A DNA stretch of 64,000 nucleotides from Xestospongia muta (lineage: Eukaryota; Porifera; Demospongiae; Haplosclerida; Petrosiidae). How positions within the stretch are numbered: position 1 is the first letter of the stretch; every line of letters starts with the position of its first letter. The stretch spans positions 4,256,932-4,320,931 of the forward strand of contig OY848925.1 of the NCBI GenBank assembly GCA_963693285.1, in the 5' to 3' direction. The translations under genes were made by a program, and so were the position numbers. Below the pieces are notes generated by a model. The model worked only from the letters and a program-made list of their open reading frames with translations. It made no database searches and was not told where the DNA came from. Positions 50,201 through 60,878 of this stretch are shown here, piece after piece.

Positions 50201-53200
50201 TAGTAGGGGTCTCCGAGTCTGAGGCTGATGATTTAGAAATGGTACTTCCAAGACAAACCAGGAATAAGAAGAAAGGTGTATCAAATTAAAATTACTGTAT
50301 CTTTATTGTTTAGTTGTAGTAGGGGTCTCCGAGTCTGAGGCTGATGATTTAGAAATGGCACTTCCAAGACAAACCAGGAATAAGAAGAAAGGTGTGTCAA
50401 ATTAAAATGGCTGTAGCTTTATTGTTTAGTTGTAGTAGGGGTCTCCGAGTCTGAGGCTGATGATTTAGAAATGGTACTTCCAAGACAAACTAGGAATAAG
50501 AAGAAAAGTGTGTCAAATTAAAATTACTGTACGTTTATTGTTTAGTTGTAGTAGGGGTCTCCGAGTCTGAGGCTGATGATTTAGAAATGGCGCTTCCAAG
50601 ACAAACCAGGAATAAGAAGAAAGGTGTGTCAAATTAAAATTACTGTATCTTTATTGTTTAGTTGTAGTAGGGGTCTCCGAGTCTGAGGCTGATGATTTAG
50701 AAATGGTACTTCCAAGACAAACTAGAAATAAGAAGAAAAGTGTGTCAAATTAAAATTACTGTACCTTTATTGTTTAGTTGTAGTAGGGGTCTCCGAGTCT
50801 GAGGCTGATGATTTAGAAATGGTACTTCCAAGACAAACCAGGAATAAGAAGAAAGGTGTATCAAATTAAAAATAACTGTATCTTTATTGTTTAGTTGTAA
50901 TAGAGTTCTCTGAGTCTGAGGCTGATGATTTAGAAATGGCACTTCCAAGACAAACCAGAAATAAGAAGAAAGGTGTATCAAATTAAAATTACTGTACGTT
51001 TATTGTTTAGTTGTAGTAGGGGTCTCCGAGTCTGAGGCTGATGATTTAGAAATGGCGCTTCCAAGACAAACCAGGAATAAAAAGAAAGGTGTGTCAAATT
51101 AAAATGGCTGTAGCTTTATTGTTTAGTTGTAGTAGGGGTCTCCGAGTCTGAGGCTGATGATTTAGAAATGGCACTTCCAAGACAAACCAGGAATAAGAAG
51201 AAAGGTGTGTCAAATTAAAATGGCTGTACCTTTATCGTTTAGTTGTAGTAGGGGTCTCCGAGTCTGAGGCTGATGATTTAGAAATGGCGCTTCCAAGACA
51301 AACCAGGAATAAGAAGAAAGGTGTGTCAAATTAAAATTACTGTATCTTTATTGTTTAGTTGTAGTAGGAGTCTCCGAGTCTGAGGCTGATGATTTAGAAA
51401 TGGTACTTCCAAGACAAACCAGAAATAAGAAGAAAAGTGTGTCAAATTAAAATTACTGTACGTTTATTGTTTAGTTGTAGTAGGGGTCTCCGAGTCTGAG
51501 GCTGATGATTTAGAAATGGTACTTCCAAGACAAACCAGGAATAAGAAGAAAGGTGTATCAAATTAAAATTACTGTATCTTTATTGTTTAGTTGTAGTAGG
51601 GGTCTCCGAGTCTGAGGCTGATGATTTAGAAATGGCGCTTCCAAGACAAACCAGGAATAAGAAGAAAGGTGTATCAAATTAAAATTACTGTATCTTTATT
51701 GTTTAGTTGTAGTAGGGGTCTCCGAGTCTGAGGCTGATGATTTAGAAATGGCACTTCCAAGACAAACCAGGAATAAGAAGAAAGGTGTGTCAAATTAAAA
51801 TGGCTGTAGCTTTATTGTTTAGTTGTAGTAGGGGTCTCCGAGTCTGAGGCTGATGATTTAGAAATGGCACTTCCAAGACAAATCAGGAATAAGAAGAAAG
51901 GTGTGTCAAATTAAAATTACTGTACCTTATTGTTTAGTTGTAGTAGGGGTCTCCAAGTCTGAGGCTGATGATTTAGAAATGGCACTTCCAAGACAAACCA
52001 GGAATAAGAAGAAAGGTGTGTCAAATTAAAATGGCTGTAGCTTTATTGTTTAGTTGTAGTAGGGGTCTCCGAGTCTGAGGCTGATGATTTAGAAATGGTA
52101 CTTCCAAGACAAACCAGAAATAAGAAGAAAAGTGTGTCAAATTAAAATTACTGTACGTTTATTGTTTAGTTGTAGTAGGGGTCTCCGAGTCTGAGGCTGA
52201 TGATTTAGAAATGGTACTTCCAAGACAAACCAGGAATAAGAAGAAAGGTGTATCAAATTAAAATTACTGTATCTTTATTGTTTAGTTGTAGTAGGGGTCT
52301 CCGAGTCTGAGGCTGATGATTTAGAAATGGCGCTTCCAAGACAAACCAGGAATAAGAAGAAAGGTGTGTCAAATTAAAATTACTGTATCTTTATTGTTTA
52401 GTTGTAGTAGGGGTCTCCGAGTCTGAGGCTGATGATTTAGAAATGGCACTTCCAAGACAAACCAGGAATAAGAAGAAAGGTGTGTCAAATTAAAATGGCT
52501 GTAGCTTTATTGTTTAGTTGTAGTAGGGGTCTCCGAGTCTGAGGCTGATGATTTAGAAATGGCACTTCCAAGACAAATCAGGAATAAGAAGAAAGGTGTG
52601 TCAAATTAAAATTACTGTACCTTATTGTTTAGTTGTAGTAGGGGTCTCCAAGTCTGAGGCTGATGATTTAGAAATGGCACTTCCAAGACAAACCAGGAAT
52701 AAGAAGAAAGGTGTGTCAAATTAAAATGGCTGTAGCTTTATTGTTTAGTTGTAGTAGGGGTCTCCGAGTCTGAGGCTGATGATTTAGAAATGGTACTTCC
52801 AAGACAAACCAGAAATAAGAAGAAAAGTGTGTCAAATTAAAATTACTGTACGTTTATTGTTTAGTTGTAGTAGGGGTCTCCGAGTCTGAGGCTGATGATT
52901 TAGAAATGGTACTTCCAAGACAAACCAGGAATAAGAAGAAAGGTGTGTCAAATTAAAATTACTGTATCTTTATTGTTTAGTTGTAGTAGGGGTCTCCGAG
53001 TCTGAGGCTGATGATTTAGAAATGGCACTTCCAAGACAAACCAGGAATAAGAAGAAAAGTGTGTCAAATTAAAATGGCTGTACCTTTATTGTTTAGTTGT
53101 AGTAGGGGTCTCCGAGTCTGAGGCTGATGATTTAGAAATGGTACTTCCAAGACAAACTAGGAATAAGAAGAAAGGTGTGTCAAATTAAAATTACTGTATC

Positions 53201-56200
53201 TTTATTGTTTAGTTGTAGTAGAGTTCTCTGAGTCTGAGGCTGATGATTTAGAAATGGCACTTCCAAGACAAACCAGAAATAAGAAGAAAGGTGTGTCAAA
53301 TTAAAATTACTGTACGTTTATTGTTTAGTTGTAGTAGGGGTCTCCGAGTCTGAGGCTGATGATTTAGAAATGGCACTTCCAAGACAAACCAGGAATAAAA
53401 AGAAAGGTGTGTCAATTTAAAATTACTGTACCTTTATTGTTTAGTTGTAGTAGGGGTCTCCGAGTCTGAGGCTGATGACTTAGAAATGACACTTCCAAGA
53501 CAAACCAGGAATAAGAAGAAAGGTGTGTCAAATTAAAATTACTGTATCTTTATTGTTTAGTTGTAGTAGGGGTCTCCGAGTCTGAGGCTGATGATTTAGA
53601 AATGGTACTTCCAAGACAAACTAGAAATAAGAAGAAAAGTGTGTCAAATTAAAATTACTGTACCTTTATTGTTTAGTTGTAGTAGGGGTCTCCGAGTCTG
53701 AGGCTGATGATTTAGAAATGGTACTTCCAAGACAAACCAGGAATAAGAAGAAAGGTGTATCAAATTAAAAATAACTGTATCTTTATTGTTTAGTTGTAAT
53801 AGAGTTCTCTGAGTCTGAGGCTGATGATTTAGAAATGGCACTTCCAAGACAAACCAGAAATAAGAAGAAAGGTGTATCAAATTAAAATTACTGTACGTTT
53901 ATTGTTTAGTTGTAGTAGGGGTCTCCGAGTCTGAGGCTGATGATTTAGAAATGGTACTTCCAAGACAAACCAGGAATAAAAAGAAAGGTGTGTCAAATTA
54001 AAATGGCTGTAGCTTTATTGTTTAGTTGTAGTAGGGGTCTCCGAGTCTGAGGCTGATGATTTAGAAATGGCACTTCCAAGACAAACCAGGAATAAGAAGA
54101 AAGGTGTGTCAAATTAAAATGGCTGTACCTTTATCGTTTAGTTGTAGTAGGGGTCTCCGAGTCTGAGGCTGATGATTTAGAAATGGCGCTTCCAAGACAA
54201 ACCAGGAATAAGAAGAAAGGTGTGTCAAATTAAAATTACTGTATCTTTATTGTTTAGTTGTAGTAGGGGTCTCCAAGTCTGAGGCTGATGATTTAGAAAT
54301 GGTACTTCCAAGACAAACCAGAAATAAGAAGAAAAGTGTGTCAAATTAAAATTACTGTACGTTTATTGTTTAGTTGTAGTAGGGGTCTCCGAGTCTGAGG
54401 CTGATGATTTAGAAATGGTACTTCCAAGACAAACCAGGAATAAGAAGAAAGGTGTATCAAATTAAAATTACTGTATCTTTATTGTTTAGTTGTAGTAGGG
54501 GTCTCCGAGTCTGAGGCTGATGATTTAGAAATGGCGCTTCCAAGACAAACCAGGAATAAGAAGAAAGGTGTATCAAATTAAAATTACTGTATCTTTATTG
54601 TTTAGTTGTAGTAGGGGTCTCCGAGTCTGAGGCTGATGATTTAGAAATGGCACTTCCAAGACAAACCAGGAATAAGAAGAAAGGTGTGTCAAATTAAAAT
54701 GGCTGTAGCTTTATTGTTTAGTTGTAGTAGGGGTCTCCGAGTCTGAGGCTGATGATTTAGAAATGGCACTTCCAAGACAAATCAGGAATAAGAAGAAAGG
54801 TGTGTCAAATTAAAATTACTGTACCTTATTGTTTAGTTGTAGTAGGGGTCTCCAAGTCTGAGGCTGATGATTTAGAAATGGCACTTCCAAGACAAACCAG
54901 GAATAAGAAGAAAGGTGTGTCAAATTAAAATGGCTGTAGCTTTATTGTTTAGTTGTAGTAGGGGTCTCCAAGTCTGAGGCTGATGATTTAGAAATGGCAC
55001 TTCCAAGACAAACCAGGAATAAGAAGAAAGGTGTGTCAAATTAAAATGGCTGTAGCTTTATTGTTTAGTTGTAGTAGGGGTCTCCGAGTCTGAGGCTGAT
55101 GATTTAGAAATGGCACTTCCAAGACAAACTAGGAATAAGAAGAAAGGTGTGTCAAATTAAAATTACTGTATCTTTATTGTTTAGTTGTAGTAGGGGTCTC
55201 CGAGTCTGAGGCTGATGATTTAGAAATGGTACTTCCAAGACAAACCAGAAATAAGAAGAAAAGTGTGTCAAATTAAAATTACTGTACGTTTATTGTTTAG
55301 TTGTAGTAGGGGTCTCCGAGTCTGAGGCTGATGATTTAGAAATGGTACTTCCAAGACAAACCAGGAATAAGAAGAAAGGTGTGTCAAATTAAAATTACTG
55401 TATCTTTATTGTTTAGTTGTAGTAGGGGTCTCCGAGTCTGAGGCTGATGATTTAGAAATGGCACTTCCAAGACAAACCAGGAATAAGAAGAAAGGTGTGT
55501 CAAATTAAAATGGCTGTACCTTTATTGTTTAGTTGTAGTAGGGGTCTCCGAGTCTGAGGCTGATGATTTAGAAATGGTACTTCCAAGACAAACTAGGAAT
55601 AAGAAGAAAGGTGTGTCAAATTAAAATTACTGTATCTTTATTGTTTAGTTGTAGTAGAGTTCTCTGAGTCTGAGGCTGATGATTTAGAAATGGCACTTCC
55701 AAGACAAACCAGAAATAAGAAGAAAGGTGTGTCAAATTAAAATTACTGTACGTTTATTGTTTAGTTGTAGTAGGGGTCTCCGAGTCTGAGGCTGATGATT
55801 TAGAAATGGCACTTCCAAGACAAACCAGGAATAAAAAGAAAGGTGTGTCAATTTAAAATTACTGTACCTTTATTGTTTAGTTGTAGTAGGGGTCTCCGAG
55901 TCTGAGGCTGATGATTTAGAAATGGCACTTCCAAGACAAACCAGGAATAAGAAGAAAGGTGTGTCAAATTAAAATTACTGTATCTTTATTGTTTAGTTGT
56001 AGTAGGGGTCTCCGAGTCTGAGGCTGATGATTTAGAAATGGTACTTCCAAGACAAACTAGAAATAAGAAGAAAAGTGTGTCAAATTAAAATTACTGTACC
56101 TTTATTGTTTAGTTGTAGTAGGGGTCTCCGAGTCTGAGGCTGATGATTTAGAAATGGTACTTCCAAGACAAACCAGGAATAAGAAGAAAGGTGTATCAAA

Positions 56201-59200
56201 TTAAAAATAACTGTATCTTTATTGTTTAGTTGTAATAGAGTTCTCTGAGTCTGAGGCTGATGATTTAGAAATGGCACTTCCAAGACAAACCAGAAATAAG
56301 AAGAAAGGTGTATCAAATTAAAATTACTGTACCTTTATTGTTTAGTTGTAGTAGGGGTCTCCGAGTCTGAGGCTGATGATTTAGAAATGGCACTTCCAAG
56401 ACAAACCAGGAATAAAAAGAAAGGTGTGTCAAATTAAAATTACTGTACCTTTATTGTTTAGTTGTAGTAGGGGTCTCCGAGTCTGAGGCTGATGATTTAG
56501 AAATGGCACTTCCAAGTTCCAAGACAAACCAGGAATAAAAAGAAAGGTGTGTCAATTTAAAATTACTGTACCTTTATTGTTTAGTTGTAGTAGGGGTCTC
56601 CGAGTCTGAGGCTGATGATTTAGAAATGGCACTTCCAAGACAAACCAGGAATAAAAAGAAAGGTGTGTCAATTTAAAATTACTGTACCTTTATTGTTTAG
56701 TTGTAGTAGGGGTCTCCGAGTCTGAGGCTGATGATTTAGAAATGGCACTTCCAAGACAAACCAGGAATAAGAAGAAAGGTGTGTCAAATTAAAATTACTG
56801 TACCTTTATTGTTTAGTTGTAGTAGGGGTCTCCGAGTCTGAGGCTGATGATTTAGAAATGGCACTTCCAAGACAAACCAGGAATAAGAAGAAAGGTGTGT
56901 CAAATTAAAATGGCTGTAGCTTTATTGTTTAGTTGTAGTAGGGGTCTCCGAGTCTGAGGCTGATGATTTAGAAATGGCACTTCCAAGACAAACCAGGAAT
57001 AAGAAGAAAGGTGTGTCAAATTAAAATGGCTGTAGCTTTATTGTTTAGTTGTAGTAGGGGTCTCCGAGTCTGAGGCTGATGATTTAGAAATGGCACTTCC
57101 AAGACAAACTAGGAATAAGAAGAAAGGTGTGTCAAATTAAAATTACTGTATCTTTATTGTTTAGTTGTAGTAGGGGTCTCCGAGTCTGAGGCTGATAATT
57201 TAGAAATGGTACTTCCAAGACAAACCAGAAATAAGAAGAAAGGTGTGTCAAATTAAAATTACTGTACGTTTATTGTTTAGTTGTAGTAGGGGTCTCCGAG
57301 TCTGAGGCTGATGATTTAGAAATGGCACTTCCAAGACAAACCAGGAATAAAAAGAAAGGTGTGTCAATTTAAAATTACTGTACCTTTATTGTTTAGTTGT
57401 AGTAGGGGTCTCCGAGTCTGAGGCTGATGATTTAGAAATGGTACTTCCAAGACAAACCAGAAATAAGAAGAAAAGTGTGTCAAATTAAAATTACTGTACG
57501 TTTATTGTTTAGTTGTAGTAGGGGTCTCCGAGTCTGAGGCTGATGATTTAGAAATGGCACTTCCAAGACAAACCAGGAATAAGAAGAAAGGTGTATCAAA
57601 TTAAAATTACTGTATCTTTATTGTTTAGTTGTAGTAGAGTTCTCTGAGTCTGAGGCTGATGATTTAGAAATGGCACTTCCAAGACAAACCAGAAATAAGA
57701 AGAAAGGTGTGTCAAATTAAAATTACTGTACGTTTATTGTTTAGTTGTAGTAGGGGTCTCCGAGTCTGAGGCTGATGATTTAGAAATGGCACTTCCAAGA
57801 CAAACCAGGAATAAAAAGAAAGGTGTGTCAATTTTAAATTACTGTACCTTTATTGTTTAGTTGTAGTAGGGGTCTCCGAGTCTGAGGCTGATAATTTAGA
57901 AATGGTACTTCCAAGACAAACCAGAAATAAGAAGAAAGGTGTGTCAAATTAAAATTACTGTACGTTTATTGTTTAGTTGTAGTAGGGGTCTCCGAGTCTG
58001 AGGCTGATGATTTAGAAATGGCACTTCCAAGACAAACCAGGAATAAAAAGAAAGGTGTGTCAATTTAAAATTACTGTACCTTTATTGTTTAGTTGTAGTA
58101 GGGGTCTCCGAGTCTGAGGCTGATGATTTAGAAATGGTACTTCCAAGACAAACCAGGAATAAGAAGAAAGGTGTGTCAAATTAAAATTACTGTATCTTTA
58201 TTGTTTAGTTGTAGTAGGGGTCTCCGAGTCTGAGGCTGATGATTTAGAAATGGCACTTCCAAGACAAACCAGGAATAAGAAGAAAGGTGTATCAAATTAA
58301 AATTACTGTATCTTTATTGTTTAGTTGTAGTAGAGTTCTCTGAGTCTGAGGCTGATGATTTAGAAATGGCACTTCCAAGACAAACCAGAAATAAGAAGAA
58401 AGGTGTGTCAAATTAAAATTACTGTACGTTTATTGTTTAGTTGTAGTAGGGGTCTCCGAGTCTGAGGCTGATGATTTAGAAATGGCACTTCCAAGACAAA
58501 CCAGGAATAAAAAGAAAGGTGTGTCAATTTTAAATTACTGTACCTTTATTGTTTAGTTGTAGTAGGGGTCTCCGAGTCTGAGGCTGATGATTTAGAAATG
58601 GCACTTCCAAGACAAACCAGGAATAAGAAGAAAGGTGTGTCAAATTAAAATTACTGTACCTTTATTGTTTAGTTGTAGTAGGGGTCTCCGAGTCTGAGGC
58701 TGACGATTTAGAAATGGCGCTTCCAAGACAAACCAGGAATAAGAAGAAAGGTTTGTCAAATTAAAATTACTGTATCTTTATTGTTTAGTTGTAGTAGAGT
58801 TGTTTGAGTCTGAGGCTGATGATTTAGAAATGGCACTTCCAAAACAGGCAAAGAAAGGTGTGTCAAATTGAGATTACTTTACCTTTATTACCATACATGT
58901 AATTGTAGGGTTTATCGACCCTGAGCCTGTTGATGTTGAAGTTTTAGAGACTTGCCAAACTGGAAAAAATATGAAAGGTGTGTCAAACTCAGACATGGGG
59001 CAAGCATTTTTAAGCTCTTAAAGCACAATTTCGAGCACTTGTAAAAGGGCTTAAGCACAAGCACATGTATTTGAACATTTATGAAATGTATTATAACTAA
59101 CCTGGCACCTTTGGGCCTAAACACTTACTAAAACGCTCTGTACATGCACTTGTTTAAAGTGCTTTCAAGCACTCAAGTGCTTGCCCCATGTCTGCTACAT

Positions 59201-60350
59201 GTACATGTGTATTATGTTATTTTTGTCACAGGTAAAACAGATTCCTGGTAGATAAAAGATCTGAATCTTTATATAGCAGACAAGAATCATCTTGAAAGTG
59301 GTTCTGAAGTTTCCAACAATGTGATCAATGCTGCCCACACTCTTCTAAGTCAACAATTTCCACACATACATGGTTTTCAGAATACATTATTGGGTTATCG
59401 TCTCAAGTTTAAAGTTGTTCCTAGGATACCCTCTGTTCAGATACTTCACACAGGTACAGTGATGTGTATTAATAAGTTAAGCAGCAAGGTTAATAATACC
59501 TAATAAGAACAAAAAAGTATTTAGAAATTTCCACAGCAAAAAATTATGTCTGGTAATAATCCTTATTGGTTGTAGTAATACAAAGAGACTGCTATTAATT
59601 CACCTTGTCAAGTTGTTACATACTTACTGTAAGGGTAGAAATTTTTGAGGGGTTTTAAATTTCGTTGTTTTCGTGGGTGATTTATAATCCATGAAAATAT
59701 TGACCCAGCATTTGTGCATGCGCCTACATGTAGGTGCAATGAAAATTAAATACCCTGATATTTAATGAATAAAGGGTTATTCTTTATATAAACTCTTTAT
59801 TGTAGGATCTAATCACTGGATCTGTACATGTTCCCAAAAACCTGGAGTTGTCCAGATTATGGACAGTTTGGCATTATTCTATACACTTAACAAGCCCACT
59901 CTTCTTCAAGTTTCACAAATATACTCCTATTCCTCAAAATCTTCTCTGAAAATACAGACGATGTCTGTACAACAGCAGGAAGGGAGCCGGGACTGTGGCC
60001 TCTTTTCTATTGCTATGGCAATGGAAATGTGTTGTGGAAACAATCCTGAATGTGCTAGTTTTCATCAAGAAGTAATGTGTGATCATCTAATTGATTGTTT
60101 TGAAAGAGGAAAGTTGTCTCTGTTCCCAAAGAAATTGTACAACCAGCCGGAATGTATACCTCGACCTTCGAGACATCATCACATCATTGACCTATATTGT
60201 TACTGTAAAATGCCTGAAGACTACGACGAGATGATGATCTCTTGTGATGTGTGTGGGCAATGGTTTCACTGTTCCTGTGTTCATGTTACTCCAGGTAACA
60301 TTCCTGATGTTTGGGAGTGTAAATCATGTTTCAAGAACACCAAGAAATAG
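36461..60350 (+). CDS. giant fused gene: DDE transposase + 178 x 26-aa repeats + Ulp1 protease + PHD
   Basis: Proposed gene model. Exon 1 is 36461-38213. It is followed by 178 repeat exons in 38252-58857 (78 nt each, with four exceptions), exon 58909-58977, exon 59232-59453 (or from 59259) and exon 59806-60350. All junctions are phase 1, and exon 1 ends in GRNKKK just as each repeat ends in TRNKKK, so the frame runs from transposase into the array and on to the protease. Full splicing would give roughly 5,400-5,500 residues. Each repeat has a SIM-like VVVGVSESEADD and a basic end. Weak points are two 76-nt units, one 85-nt unit and a TAG at 59249-59251 if the first acceptor is used. Alternatives are that the array is mostly non-coding satellite with separate transposase and protease genes at each end, or that only a subset of exons is spliced. 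The continuous phase strongly favours one gene. Confidence 0.65.
38252..38329 (+). other. first repeat exon (type unit)
   Basis: It starts after the acceptor 'attgtttag' and ends at the donor 'aagaaag|gtgtgt'. The 78 nt encode, with the G carried over from exon 1, V-V-V-G-V followed by SESEADDLE, MALPRQ and TRNKKK. The donor MAG|GTGTGT and the acceptor with a preceding T-rich run are acceptable metazoan sites for an ultra-short intron. Confidence 0.75.
39064..39139 (+). other. frame-breaking repeat exon (76 nt)
   Basis: The A-rich end is 2 nt short ('aataaaaaaag' instead of 'aataagaagaaag'). With the normal donor, inclusion would shift the frame into a stop in the next unit. Using the GT two bases downstream (39142-39143) would restore 78 nt. 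An identical exon is at 41847-41922, copied with the higher-order block. Confidence 0.7.
56462..56546 (+). other. frame-breaking repeat exon (85 nt)
   Basis: A 7-bp tandem duplication ('ttccaag') after CTTCCAAG makes this unit 85 nt, which shifts the frame if it is included. Skipping it keeps the frame, because flanking exons are all phase 1 at both ends. Confidence 0.7.
58909..58977 (+). CDS. diverged 69-nt exon linking array to protease
   Basis: After the last regular unit (58789-58857, 69 nt, ending LPKQAKK), a 51-nt intron leads to this exon: acceptor 'aattgtag|', donor 'atgaaag|gtgtgt'. It is 23 codons, phase 1 at both ends, and encodes GFIDPEPVDVEVLETCQTGK and NMK. It aligns with the repeat pattern (hydrophobic start, acidic middle, basic end) and keeps the same donor, so it looks like the ancestral or a long-separated exon from which the array expanded. 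It contains an acidic-hydrophobic DVEVLE stretch. Confidence 0.7.
58990..59194. repeat. 205-bp MITE inside an intron of the giant gene
   Basis: The ends 'cagacatggggcaagca' and 'tgcttgccccatgtctg' are inverted copies, and the interior has further 'aagcact' repeats in both orientations. It lies in the intron 58978-59231, between the diverged exon and the protease exon. Minus-strand open frame 58912-59124 is incidental. Confidence 0.85.
59232..59453 (+). CDS. Ulp1-type protease, N-terminal exon
   Basis: The frame set by the upstream donor gives GKTDSW, TAG (59249-59251), IKDLNLYIADKNHLESG, SEVSNNVINAAHTLLSQQFP and VPRIPSVQILHT, ending at donor 'cacacag|gtacag'. The pattern W-(L)-x-D-L-x-L followed by D-K then INAAHxLL is that of Ulp1-like proteases in invertebrate elements, so the TAG sits where Leu (TTG) is expected. 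A second acceptor AG at 59257-59258 keeps phase and skips the stop, starting at D-L-N-L. It is unclear which is used. The downstream splice (phase 1) joins to GSNHW in the last exon. Confidence 0.6.
59806..60350 (+). CDS. Ulp1-type (C48) protease core and PHD finger, last exon
   Basis: It opens after acceptor 'ttattgtag|' with GSNHWICTCSQKPGVVQIMD. The C48 catalytic set is complete: His (CAC 59814-59816, in NHW), Asp (GAC 59862-59864, in QIMDSL), oxyanion Gln and Cys (TGT 59994-59996) in QQQEGSRDCGLFS. These enzymes cleave SUMO or related ubiquitin-like proteins. After a linker, 60198-60330 encodes a C4HC3 PHD finger: CYC, then CDVC, WFHCSC and WECKSC, with aromatic residues around FH typical of histone-tail readers. 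The ORF ends TAG at 60348-60350. Both domains look intact. The exon has no good independent start: the ATG at 59859 would omit the catalytic His, which supports its being a 3' exon. Confidence 0.88.
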
Positions 60351-60429
60351 AATGATTTTGTTTTAATAGTTAATGACAAGTTGGAAAATTATTTATAACT
60401 CATTATGCACCACTTTCCATAATTGTTTA

Positions 60430-60815
60430 CGTCCGAATAATGGTCACGTGACCCACTTGCACTCTCACACTTGTAATCGCGGTCGTACAAGAAGTGCAGG
60501 GCTCCGGCTTGGAGGTTTGAAAGAGGAATCATTGATGAACTAGAATCTCACGTTTCATTGCTTGTCTCCATTTCCCAGCTATTTCCCAGGTAGATGTCCG
60601 AAAAGTGGTTCAACTGTACGGAAACCGCGGTATTCGTACAATGTCGATCTTCGAGCTGCAGCACTTGTATACTGTATTTTTGCAAGCTAATATTTTGTAC
60701 ACAAGTAGTACAGGTAAGTACCTACCAGACTCTGTAGAATCAGTTTTATAGCTTTCACAATTTAGTAGATATAAACGTCCGAAAATCGGTCCGTACGACT
60801 ATTGGTCTGTTACTC
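60430..60815 (-). repeat. right terminal inverted repeat
   Basis: Complement of 35996-36381. The outermost bases 'ctattggtctgttactc' mirror the left end exactly. It starts 79 bp after the PHD-finger stop codon, so transcription must end in or just before it. Confidence 0.9.
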
Positions 60816-60817
60816 TA
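60816..60817. other. TA target-site duplication, right
   Basis: TA immediately after ...GTTACTC. Pairs with 35994-35995. Confidence 0.8.
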
Positions 60818-60878
60818 TATATTTAGTTGGAGGAAATAATTATCATGGATGCTAAAACTGCATCTAAATGCTTTGCTG

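Larger units (their letters stand above)
38214..58857 (+). repeat. 116-bp tandem array: 178 symmetric micro-exons with 38-nt introns
   Basis: Each unit is an intron 'gtgtgtcaaattaaaa.. ..ttattgtttag' (38 nt) plus an exon of 78 nt starting 'ttgtagtaggggtctccgag'. Read in the transposase frame, the exon encodes VVVGVSESEADDLE, then M(A/V)LPRQTRNKKK. The span of 20,644 bp equals 178 x 116 after correcting for the indels I see: two -2 exons, one +7 exon, one -9 terminal exon, four -1 introns and six +1 introns. Variants (VVVEFSE, VVIEFSE, GVSKSE, ADN, final base G or A before the donor) keep the frame. I saw no stop in any exon frame other than through the three frameshifts. Higher-order blocks of about 21-33 units repeat along the array. 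Confidence 0.92.
35996..60815 (+). mobile_element. 24.8-kb pogo-type DNA transposon carrying a micro-exon array
   Basis: Bounded by inverted repeats of about 386 bp starting GAGTAACAGACCAATAG at both ends, and flanked by TA. Contents in order: left TIR, pogo/Tigger-type transposase, 178-unit exon-intron array, diverged exon, MITE in an intron, Ulp1-protease and PHD exons, right TIR. Ordinary pogo elements are 2-4 kb, so this is exceptionally large, and most of the excess is the array. The arms match closely, so the insertion looks young. The paralogous locus at 18627/18628 lacks it. The boundaries are direct observation; mobility is inferred. Confidence 0.88.

Noticed and set aside
38214..58857. 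CRISPR-like or centromeric satellite reading of the 116-bp array.
   Set aside because: Units are near-identical throughout with no unique spacers, and the host is eukaryotic. A purely structural satellite would not predict phase-matched exons continuous with genes on both sides.
58912..59124. 70-codon minus-strand ORF near the end of the array.
   Set aside because: Lies across the diverged exon and the MITE in antisense, with no domain.
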